Assembly (NCBI GenBank): GCA_964613015.1
Contig: CAZTFP010000003.1
Location: 1-63,528, forward strand
DNA: 63,528 nt
Source: CAJBLF01 sp964613015
Lineage (GTDB): Bacteria; Patescibacteriota; Gracilibacteria; Absconditabacterales; Absconditicoccaceae
Reading direction: 5' to 3'
In this document: piece after piece, positions 55,005 through 63,528 of the stretch
Position numbering within the stretch: position 1 is the stretch's first letter
Layout of the letters: each line of letters begins with the position of its first letter
Notes under the pieces: model-generated
Databases searched by the model: none
What the model was told of the DNA's origin: nothing
Seen by the model: the letters and a program-made list of their open reading frames with translations, nothing else
Made by a program: the position numbers and the translations under genes

Positions 55005-55919
55005 ATGCAATTGATTGTCGAACAATGTCAAAGATATGCAAAGATGAGAGCTCATACTGCTACCCATTTGCTTCATACACAGCTTGCTAAAATATTCAAA
55101 ACAACTAAACAAGCTGGTTCGCTTGTGGATGAAGACTATCTTAGATTTGATTTCAATGCTGATAGACTTTTGAGTCCCGAAGAAATTCATGATATTGAAA
55201 AAAATATCAATCAGATGATTTATGATGCGTATACCGTTGAAGTGAAAGAGACTTCATATAATGAAGCTATCAAACTTTGAGCTAAAGCATTTTTTGAAGA
55301 TAAATATGGTGATGTTGTTCGTGTGGTGAGAGTGTTTACTCATGATAATCAGGTAGTATCTATAGAGCTTTGTGGGTGAACTCATGTTGCCAATACCAAA
55401 GATATTGGCTGCTTTGCTATCATAGGACAAGAAGCTGTTGCTTCAGGAGTAAAGAGAATAACTGCCATTGTTTGACCAAAGGTGGCTATGAAGATCCATG
55501 AAGTGCAAGACATTCTGGATGGTACGGTAGCAAAATTATGAATTAAAACTTCTACACAACTTACTGATAAGCTTGATAAAACACTTAAAGAATACGATGA
55601 AATGAAGACAAAAATTGAATGAATGGAAACAATAATGATCAAACAAATATTAACTTGATCTGATTTTTCTTCATGAAAGGATCTGGATAAGGTATTTCTG
55701 ATTCCCCTTACTTTGAATTTCAAAAACGTTGCATTTCAGGCAAAATCAATCTTTGAACATCAAAATGTATTGCTATATACTTCTGAAGGATGATTTATCT
55801 TACTTACTAAAATATGAGTCTCTGCCAAGGAATTTGCTACTAAACTTGGTATCAAATGATGAGGAACTGATACTATGATTCAGGGAAGAGATGAAGGGGT
55901 TTTACAGTTATTTACATAA
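55005..55919 (+). CDS. stand-alone C-terminal half of alanyl-tRNA synthetase (editing + DHHA1)
   Basis: 304 aa. It matches the AlaRS editing region: His17 and His21 in HTATHLLH, then CGGTH (Cys123, His127), which bind zinc and remove serine or glycine from mischarged tRNA-Ala. KYGDVVRVVRV, GCFAIIGQEAVASGVKRITAIVG and a DHHA1-like end (GGGTDTMIQGRDEG) follow. There is no catalytic or anticodon part, and the upstream gene is unrelated. It could be the beta half of a split AlaRS or a trans-editing AlaX protein with DHHA1. The second Gly of CGGTH is TGA. Confidence 0.88.
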
Positions 55920-55923
55920 ATAC

Positions 55924-56391
55924 ATGATTTCATTTTCTCAAGTACAAAAAAAAGATATTCCTATTCTTGCTAATATTTACGCAAAAGCATATAATAAAGA
56001 ATGAGAATCTTGGAAACCCAAAAAAAGCCAAGAGATAGTAGAATATCGATATAAAAAAAGTATCAAGATAAAAGTTATATACGATAAAAAGATTGTTTGA
56101 GCAATTTTTTCTGATGTTAAACCTTTGTTTTTCTGAAATGTTATGAATGATGGGGATATTGTTATAGATCCTGCATATCAAAAATTATGAATAGGTGCCA
56201 AACTTTTTGCTTATGGTATAGCATATGCTATTAAAAAATTTCATGTTGTAGGATGGGATTTTTATACGTTCAAAGATAGCTATCAATATGAACGATATAA
56301 ACGTATAGGATTCTATGCTTCCAATAAATGGATTATGATGTCGGGTAAAACTGATGAAGTCTTGAAAAAACTTAATAATAGTAAAAAATAA
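55924..56391 (+). CDS. GNAT-family N-acetyltransferase
   Basis: 155 aa. The acetyl-CoA loop reads DPAYQKLGIGAKLFAYGIAYA (Q-x-x-G-I-G), with GAIFSDVKPLFFGNVM before it and FYTFKDSYQYERYKRIGFY after, giving the N/Y-x-x-R-Y-x-R-x-GF ending typical of the family. Substrate unknown. It begins 4 bp after the AlaRS-half gene; a link to Ala/Ser metabolism is only positional. Confidence 0.85.
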
Positions 56392-56410
56392 TTTACCATA
56401 TATTTCTTCT

Positions 56411-58930
56411 ATGGCAGAAAATCAAAACAAAACTTCTCTTAAAAATATGTATACTAAATTTCATGCTACTGCATGATGATTGTCTACAATAGAAGCCGAG
56501 AAGAGAATAAAAGTGTATGGATATAATGAGGTACAGAAAGCTAAGAAGATTAGTTGAATTTTAAAATTTCTCTCCTACTTCAAATCACCCCTTATCATCC
56601 TTCTCTTCGTTTGTGCTGCCATTTCTTGATTCACTTGAGAATATAAAAACTCTATCATTATTGTTTTGATGATTTTTTTAAGTGTTATTTTAAATTACTA
56701 TCAAGAAACAAAATCGGACAAAGCAGTACAAGATATTCTTAAAAAACTGGAAATAAAGTCTATGGTATTAAGAAATGGAAAAGAGGAGAGTATCACTACC
56801 AAACATATAGTTCCTGGTGATGTTGTTCTATTGGCTGCAGGAGATATTATACCCGCTGATGGTATACTTATAGAAGCGGACGATCTCTTTATCAATGAAT
56901 CCTCACTGACGGGTGAAAGTTTTCCTGTAGATAAATCTATAGATGGAGAATGAAAAAATTTATTAGTGTTTTCCGGGACGAATGTTGTTTCTGGTTTTGC
57001 AAGATTTCTGGTTACGGGCACATGAGTACAGACAGAATATGGTAAAATAGCACAACAGCTTATTAGACCATTACCACCTACCTCTTTTGAAATCGGAATG
57101 AAAAAATTCTGATATTTAATCATCAAATCTATTGTTTTCATTGTTCTCGCTATCTTTCTCATTAATGCCATCAATCATAAAAATATTTTAGAATCAATTC
57201 TTTTTTCTTTGGCAGTTGCGGTGGGTATTACTCCTGAATTACTTCCTGTTATTATGAGTATTAATATGGCTAGAGGATCAGTAAAAATGGCTGCTAAAGG
57301 CGCTATTGTCAAAAGACTTAATGCAATCCCTGATTTTTGAAGCATGGATATTTTGTGTACTGATAAAACATGAACACTGACGGAAGATAAAATTACCTTG
57401 GTGAAATTTATCGATGTTTTCGGTGATATAAATCAGGATGTTTTGAGACTGTGATATATTAATTGATTTTTCGAAACAGGAATCAGAAGTGTTTTGGATG
57501 ATGCTATTCTTGCTTATCAACATATAAATATCGAACTTATCAAAAAAGTTGATGAACTTCCGTATGATTTCTTTCGTAAAAGGTCATCTATTATTTATCA
57601 AGAGCAAAGTGATGGAAAAAAGATGGTGAGTAAGTGAGCTCCAGAGGAGATATTTAAAATATGTACTTCATATACTCTCTGATCTAAAACTAAACTTGTA
57701 GATAAACAATTCTTAGAAAAAGTTACTTCCGTCTATGATGATCTTAGTAGTCAATGATTTAGAGTTTTGGCTATAGCTACCAAAGATTTGGATGGTAGAA
57801 AGATTAAAAACATGAAAGACGAAGAACAGAATATGATTTTGGTAGGTATGCTTGCGTTCTATGATCCACCTAAACATGATGTGAAACAAGCGTTGATTGA
57901 TATGAAAAATCATGGTATTATGATTAAAATATTGACGTGAGATAGTCCATTGGTTACCAAAAAAGTCTGTGAAGAGTTGGATATACCTATAGAAGGTATT
58001 ATGTCATGAGAATATCTGGACTTAAATGTATTAGAAGATGATGAGCTTGCTGTCAAAGTCATGGAAGCAAATATCTTTGCAAGATTATCACCAAGTCAGA
58101 AAGATAGAATAATATCAGTACTCAGAAAAAAATGATTTGTTGTATGATATCTCTGAGATGGAATCAATGATGCCCCTTCACTTAAGAGCGCTGATGTCTG
58201 AATCTCTGTCAGTAATGCTGTCGATGTTGCCAAAGAAGCGGCTGATATCATTCTAGTAAGAAAATGACTTAAAGAACTTTTGGAATGAGTGATAGAATGA
58301 AGAAAAACGTTTGGAAATACGATGAAATATATGATGATGTGATTGAGCTCAAATTTTGGAAATATGTTTAGTATGATAGGGGCAGTTATGTTTTTACCAT
58401 TTCTTCCTATGCTACCGAGTCAGATTTTGCTTAATAACTTTTTATATGATCTGTCGCAAGTGTCATTGCCGACCGATAATGTGGATGAGGAATATATCAA
58501 GAAACCCAAACATCGAAATATAAAATTCATCAGAAACTTCATGCTCGCATTCTGACCTATCAGCTCTATTTTTGACTTCTTGACGTTCTACTTCCTATTT
58601 GCTATATTTCACTTCAAAGGCTCTATGTTTCAGACGTGACGATTCATAGAATCATTAGCAACTCAAGTCTTTGTTATCTATGTCATCAGAACGAGAATGA
58701 TTCCGTTTTGGAAATCATGACCAAGTAAACGACTACTGACTACCACGTTTGGTATGGTGTTGTTGTGATTTGTATTCACATTGCCTTTCTTGGCTCCGAT
58801 TTTCTGATTCACTTTTATGCCTGCATATGCATATTTCACTATCATAGTCTTAATACTTGTCTATCTAGTTCTGGTTGAAATCGCTAAATACTTTTTCTAT
58901 AAAAATCTCTATAAATCATCTGATTCATAA
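56411..58930 (+). CDS. mgtA: P-type ATPase, MgtA/MgtB magnesium-importer type
   Basis: 839 aa. CTDKTGTLTEDKI with phosphorylated Asp318 (the Gly of DKTG is TGA). INESSLTGESFPVDKS is the actuator TGES loop. GDGINDAPSLKSADVGISVS forms the hinge. NNFLYDLSQVSLPTDNVD in the C-terminal membrane part is a signature of the MgtA Mg2+ importers; PEL in TM4 (VGITPELLPVIM) also fits. No Mg2+ riboswitch was seen in the 19-bp leader. Confidence 0.94.
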
Positions 58931-58952
58931 TTTTATTTATTCTTAATCGTCC

Positions 58953-59540
58953 ATGAAAGTAGCTGTATTCTCTGATATACATGAAAACTCTCATAATCTT
59001 GTACTAGCATTGGAAATATTTCAAAAACTCAAAGTGGAGAAGATTTTGTTTTTGTGAGATTTTGTAAGTCCTCTTGTTGCACAGATCCTTGCTTCATCTC
59101 CTATTCCTGTATTTGCTATCTGGGGAAATAATGATGGTGATAAAGTCTCTATCGTAAGAAAATCTCTAACCTCTTGAAGTAATCTGGAAATATGAATTGA
59201 TGTGTTTGATACGATAGTTCTTGATTGAAGGAATATTTTCCTGACTCATTATCCACTACTTGCTAAACCTATGGCGAAATCATGAGATTTCGATGCAGTG
59301 TTCTATGGGCATGATCATAAATATAATATGGATAAAATTAATGATTGCATTATCGTTAATCCTGGAGAACTCGGTGCTCATAAATTCTGAAGGGCTAGTT
59401 TTGTAGTATATGAAACAAAAACCAATATAGCAGAGCTCATATTCCTTGATTCATTCATCTCTTTGCAATCTGAAAAAGTAGATGCATATTTACAAGATAT
59501 CGGTTTCAAATTAAGCGCTAGCAAATGACACAAATATTAG
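58953..59540 (+). CDS. metallophosphoesterase (YfcE/MJ0936 type)
   Basis: 195 aa. The metal-binding order D-x-H (SDIHEN), GD (FLGDFVSP), GNND, H (LTHYPLL) and GHDH is complete. This family hydrolyses phosphodiesters and has cyclic-nucleotide or general phosphatase activity. It follows the Mg2+ ATPase by 22 bp. TAG stop. A C-terminal helical tail of ~35 residues goes beyond the core fold. Confidence 0.9.
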
Positions 59541-59561
59541 TTTATTTATTGTATTGTTATT

Positions 59562-60350
59562 ATGAAAATAGCTTCTCGAAATGTGAATGGAATTCGTGCA
59601 ATTATTGGCAAGTGATTTTATGATTGGGTCAAACAAAATAATCCAGATATTATCTGTCTGCAAGAAGTAAAATCTTTTGAATCCCAATTACCTCCAGAAT
59701 TTCGTTATCATATGAATGATTATAATCGAATCCGACATGCAGGTGAAAAACCTGGATATTCTGGTGTCGTTACTTTGTATAAAAAACAATTACATTTTGT
59801 TTCCTGAATATCCAAATTTGAGTCAATGGAACATTTTCATGAAGAAGGTAGGGTGGTCGAGACGAAGTTTCAGGAATACACATTATTGAATATATATTTT
59901 CCCAATGGTGGCGAAAGAGCAGATGGAACTGAAATGTTGAGTTATAAATTAAAATTCTATGAACACTTCATTCATTACATAAATAAACTCAAGAATAAGT
60001 GAGAACGTGTTATTACTTGTGGAGATTTTAATATCTGTCATCGTGAAATCGATATTGCGAGACCAAAAGAAAATGCAAATAATATATGATTCCTTCCTAT
60101 CGAAAGGGCTGAGATGGATAAATTGGAAGAAAACTGATATGTTGATGTGTTTAGGTATCATAATCCTACGCTTGTTGATCAATATACTTGGTGGTCATAT
60201 CGTGCAAACGCTAGGCATAATAACGTATGATGGAGACTGGATTACTTTTGGGTATCTAAAGATGTTGTTGCTCATATAAAAAAAATCACTCATGAAACTT
60301 CTATAGAGTGATCTGATCATTGTCCAATAGTTTTGGAACTTACTTTCTAA
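59562..60350 (+). CDS. xthA: exodeoxyribonuclease III / AP endonuclease
   Basis: 262 aa. DNA base-excision repair: cleaves at abasic sites. Marks: RNVNGIRAIIGKGFYDWV, ICLQEVKS (metal Glu), GYSGVVTLYKK, NIYFPNGGER, TCGDFNICHREIDIARP (catalytic Asp-Asn), WRLDYFWVS and the last EGSDHCPIVLEL (Asp-His). A complete ExoA/Xth enzyme. It follows the phosphoesterase by 21 bp in the same direction. Five or more TGA glycines. Confidence 0.95.
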
Positions 60351-60370
60351 TTTTATATTTCTATCTCATC

Positions 60371-61012
60371 ATGTATACGTATAAAAATATACATATTGAA
60401 TGGCTTGGTCATGACTGATTTTTGATAGTCTATAAAAATAAAAAGATATGTATAGATCCATTTAAACTCAAACAGACTTTTCAAGCTGACTATATTTTCT
60501 TTACTCATAATCATCACGATCATTTAAGTATAGATGACATTGCTAAGATTATACAACCTACTACAATGATAGTCGCTTCTTCTCTTTGTGAAGATAATCT
60601 CAAGGATATATATAATAAAAAGGTATTTTTAAAGCAAAATATTGTGCTGATGTTGCATGATTTTTCAGTAAAAACTATTCCAGCATATACTATTGATAAA
60701 TTTAGATCTCCTTGAGTTCCTTATCATCCTAAAGAATCATGATATGTGTGATTTTTATTTAATTTTGATGGAACAATACTTTATCATGCTTGAGATACTG
60801 ACCTTATACCTGAGATGGAGTGATTATGTCCAGATATTGCTCTTTTACCCATCAGTTGAATATATACTATGACAGCACAAGAAGCTGTACAATCTATTAC
60901 ATCTATTAAACCACAACTAGCTATTCCTATGCATTATAATACTATTATAGGTACATGAGAAGATGCAGAATATTTTCAAAAACATGCTCAATGCAAAGTT
61001 GTTGTTTTATAA
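60371..61012 (+). CDS. metallo-beta-lactamase-fold hydrolase (UlaG-like)
   Basis: 213 aa. The zinc motif THNHHDHLS (H-x-H-x-D-H) follows YIFFTHN; HAGDTDLI and MHYNTI hold the later ligands. IEWLGHDGFLIVYKNKKICIDPF at the start is the typical opening of the UlaG/UPF0173 group of MBL enzymes. The substrate is unknown. It follows xthA by 20 bp and ends the right-going run; the next gene is on the minus strand and convergent. Confidence 0.9.
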
Positions 61013-61078
61013 AAATAGGTAAATAAAAAAATGAATCTACAAAAGTCCATTTTTTTGATATATAGTATATATTCATTA

Positions 61079-62155
61079 TTATCAACGTCTAAACGCTGCT
61101 TTGATTCGTTGAAAAAAAAGGAATCCAGTGTTTGTTGTAGGCGAACCTGCTTTGAGATAATCAGTGTAGCTAGTATTATTAAATGTACATTTGGAATAGG
61201 TAAATGTTCCTTTTAAATTTCCATTTACACAGGCTCTTATCTCTACATTACATGCAAGATCAATAAATCCACGTGGTGCTTTGTATGCTTTTATAAATTG
61301 TCCATGTTTGATTTCCTGTCCTCGTGGTGTTATGCAACTTGATATACTTGGTAATGAATTTTGTGTTATTCATGATGTGGTAATTACCGGCGTATTGCTT
61401 GTTCCTTGTATATCTATTGCTTTTCCTGTGGTATCTATTTTTCCTTGATTATTAAATTCTGCTCATGCATTTGTAGGGGCTGTTGGTTGAATATAGTCAT
61501 TGAGTACCTTTTGGTTATATGAAATTACTTTTGCTTTCTGATACGTATATACTACATCTTCTTTACATGAAGGTTGGGTAAATGATCATCATAGTATTCC
61601 ATTGGTACACACTCTTTTTTCTATATTACAAATAGTATTTACATCTTTTCTTTGTTCATATGCTAAGACAAAATCATTGTTTTTTATTTCTTCATTCCAG
61701 GGTGTGATACAATTTATTGGTGCTATAGTGTTGTTGCCTGTTTTTTGAGATATCTGATTTCCTGTAAGTATAGTTCATGAATATAGCGTTCATGTATATG
61801 TCTGTCCTGTTTGTGTCCCTAGAGTACTGATTATTTGATTTACTTCATTGGGATTTATAAGATTATCTAAAGTCGATGTTGTTGTACCTGTTATGTTTCC
61901 TGTGTATATCTGTCATTTGTATGTTGCTTGTCATGATCAATCCTGAAAAAGATAATCTCGTTGTTGGTTAGCAGCGTTGTGTACAGAGGTTTCACTACTA
62001 TTTCGTACAAATTGGAGTTCAGTATTTGGTGTATCTTTTTGAAATATCATCACCATAGCAAAAAAAACAATGACGAGTGCACTGATTCATTTTTTCATCA
62101 TTTCTTTACTGATTTTTGAGAAATGCTTTTTGATGTGTTTTTTGATGTGTTTCAT
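61079..62155 (-). CDS. exported protein with duplicated four-Cys domain
   Basis: 358 aa. A Lys/His-rich start (KHIKKHIKKHFSKISKEMMKK) and one membrane/signal span (ISALVIVFFAMVMIF) precede a Thr/Gln/Gly-rich stretch (e.g. YTGNITGTTTST). Two copies of a ~50-residue domain then follow, each with four Cys: C-I-T-P-x-x-x-E-I-x8-AY, C-N-I/V-E-x-R-x-C-x-NG, and FT-x4-C. Not recognised as a named family. The Lys/His start resembles that of the 6022 protein. A TTGACA/TATACT promoter precedes it. Probably a surface protein; the Cys likely form disulfides. Confidence 0.75.
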
Positions 62156-62185
62156 TTGATTTCTACCTATAGGTAAAGTCTTATA

Positions 62186-62213
62186 AGTATACTTAATAAA
62201 AAAAATCTGTCAA
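62186..62213 (-). promoter_or_regulatory. strong sigma-70-type promoter
   Basis: On the minus strand: TTGACA (62213-62208), a 16-bp spacer and TATACT (62191-62186). It drives the four-Cys-domain protein. Confidence 0.75.
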
Positions 62214-62251
62214 TTTCCATCAACAGAATTATTTGACTTTTCTTCTATATA

Positions 62252-63292
62252 TTACCCTGTAATTATTCATGATCCAATACATTCATCACCTTTGTATGCG
62301 ACTATAGTTTGACCTGGTGCAATAGCTCGTTGTTTCTCTTTAAACGTCACTATAATATCCTTTTCTTTGTTCATTTTGAGCGTTGCTTCTTGTGGTTCCT
62401 GTCTGTATCTAATTTTAGCAAGTATTTTTGTTGGTAGTTTATATTCTTTTCTAATCCAATGTCGTCCTGTGGTACCAATAGTCTTACCAAACAATGAGGT
62501 ATCTTCTTTTTCACCAACAACTACTATATTGTTCTTTACATCTGTTTTGATGACATATGCTTTGAAGGGCAAACTTAGGCCGTGTCTTTGGCCTATGGTG
62601 AAAAAATATGCTCATTCATGTTTCCCGACAACTTTCCCTTCAGTAGTGATTATATTTCCTTCTTTTTTTTGTAATTTTTTCAATAAGAATTCTTTGATAG
62701 GAATATTCCCAATAAAACATAATCACTGACTATCTTTGCGTGCAGCATTTGGCAATCCTATCCTTTTTGCTAATACTCTTATCTCTGGTTTTGTATATCA
62801 TCACACAGGAAATAATGATTTTGAAAGCTGATGCTGATTGAGCCCTGAAAGAAAATATGATTGATCTTTGTTATAGTCTAATCATCTTAGGAGTTTATAT
62901 TCTTTTTTATTGGTTTCTATTCTAGCATAGTGTCCTGTAGCGATGTAATCGAATCATAACGCTAATGCTTTTTCGAGAAAAACATCGAATTTAATCAGTG
63001 AATTACATAATACGTCCGGATTTGGTGTGATTCATTGTTGATATCCGTCGTAAATATATTCAATAATCTTTTCGTTGTATTCTTTTTGAAGATCAAATGA
63101 TATAATTTCTATTCATAAAAATTTTGAAACTTTAATAGCTTCTTCTGCATCTGTATAGGTTGTACAATTGCCACTGTCAGAGACGTAGTTTTTCATAAAT
63201 CCAGCAACAACATCATATCATTCTTTTTTTAAAAGATATGCAGCGATTGCAGAATCTACTCCTCACGACATTCATACTAAAACTTTTACCAA
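62252..63292 (-). CDS. mnmA: tRNA-specific 2-thiouridylase MnmA
   Basis: 346 aa. Adds sulfur to U34 of Lys, Glu and Gln tRNAs. VLVGMSGGVDSAIAAYLLKKEGYDV is the P-loop start (two TGA glycines); the catalytic Cys pair is in PNPDVLCN and SQGLCFIG. The beta-barrel end GECIGSGIITG closes it. No ATG fits upstream: the frame is cut by a TAA, so a TTG start is likely. I chose 63292 (VKVLVGMSGG); a TTG at 63307 is possible. The leader contains the TTTGAAAAATG repeat seen elsewhere. Confidence 0.92.
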
Positions 63293-63359
63293 AACTTCAT
63301 TTTTCAAATTTTAAAAATTAGATTTATAGTACTTATTGCTTATATGTTTTCAATAATAA

Positions 63360-63387
63360 AAATACTCTGCCCGAAGACAGAGTATTT
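63360..63387 (-). terminator. Rho-independent terminator
   Basis: AAATACTCTG (63360-63369) pairs with CAGAGTATTT (63378-63387) over 10 bp, followed on the minus strand by TTATTATT. It ends the Lys-rich repeat gene. Confidence 0.85.
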
Positions 63388-63415
63388 CCTTTTGTTTTAG
63401 TTTTTAAAAAAATCA

Positions 63416-63528
63416 CTATTTCTTTTTAGCAACTTTTTTTACAGCTTTTTTAACTACTTTTTTAGCTGGTGCTTTTTTAGCAACTTTTTTTACAGCTTTT
63501 TTAACTACTTTTTTAGCTGGTGCTTTTT
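63416..63528 (-). CDS. Lys/Ala/Pro/Val-repeat protein tail (histone H1-like), 5' end outside
   Basis: Only the last 37 codons lie in the window. They are a perfect 17-residue repeat (KAPAKKVVKKAVKKVAK) plus a final KK and TAG stop, encoded by a 51-bp tandem repeat. Such tails are found on bacterial histone-H1-like and HU-fusion DNA-binding proteins, and on some ribosomal or ribosome-associated proteins. The N-terminal part, beyond the window edge, is needed to tell which. Confidence 0.7.
   Translation of the reverse strand, partial: KAPAKKVVKKAVKKVAKKAPAKKVVKKAVKKVAKKK
63428..63528. repeat. 51-bp tandem repeat (coding)
   Basis: Two nearly complete copies of a 51-bp unit that encodes 17 residues of the Lys-rich tail. 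The array may continue beyond the window. Confidence 0.85.

Noticed and set aside
1..63528. CRISPR array, phage or insertion sequence
   Set aside because: No spaced direct repeats, no transposase, integrase or cas genes were seen on either strand.

Overview
The window comes from a bacterium that reads UGA as glycine (genetic code 25), most likely Candidatus Absconditabacteria (SR1) or a close Gracilibacteria relative. TGA lies in frame all through recognisable genes, exactly where families need glycine: the DnaG zinc finger, the DKTGT motif of a P-type ATPase, CGGTH of an AlaRS editing domain, SGGVDS of MnmA and CPGC of an oxidoreductase beta subunit. TAA and, less often, TAG are the stops. 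The sequence is AT-rich. Genes are tightly packed, often in TAATG-type overlaps, and most starts show no Shine-Dalgarno sequence. Standard-code ORF calling breaks nearly every gene here; the coordinates below use UGA=Gly.

Layout. 1-1137: dnaG (partial) and a small membrane protein. 1477-8437: an unknown 535-aa protein, an M16 peptidase, an S-layer-homology protein, a Thr-Gly repeat surface protein and TsaE. 8625-24809: a PolA-type 5' exonuclease, then a large surface-glycan region. This holds a GT-C-like membrane protein, methyltransferases, GtrA, several GT2/GT4 glycosyltransferases, an NDP-sugar epimerase, a complete GDP-D-glycero-D-manno-heptose pathway in three genes (one a trifunctional fusion), a Wzx-like flippase and RmlC. 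24932-32224: a 2-oxoacid:ferredoxin oxidoreductase pair, two small proteins, MurA, an MFS transporter, HisRS and a small membrane protein. 32394-40886: a DUF2304-GT2 fusion, SerRS, Nudix, tRNA-Cys, SmpB, a LiaF-like membrane protein, GlyRS, a 1.1-kb gene-free stretch that may encode RNA, a HIT protein and tandem membrane paralogues. 41023-52314: an AbrB-type regulator and two export systems (an RND pump with a lipoprotein adaptor, and MacA/MacB), with an HD hydrolase, an NlpC/P60 peptidase and a UGA-dense Gly-rich peptide between them. 52403-63528: AspRS, a cupin, tRNA-Thr, an isolated C-terminal half of AlaRS, GNAT, an Mg2+ P-type ATPase, a phosphoesterase, exonuclease III, an MBL hydrolase, a surface protein with a duplicated four-Cys domain, MnmA and a Lys-Ala-Pro repeat protein.

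The genes fit together as envelope building by a small cell. SLH and Thr-Gly repeat proteins are plausible acceptors for glycans made from GDP-heptose and other sugars. The glycans would be moved by the flippase and polyprenyl-phosphate glycosyltransferases, while MurA and NlpC/P60 handle peptidoglycan and the RND and MacAB systems handle efflux. Candidates for novelty are the nucleotidyltransferase-phosphatase-kinase fusion, the split AlaRS half, an 11-bp tandem operator upstream of macAB, and the candidate RNA locus at 38.5-39.6 kb.
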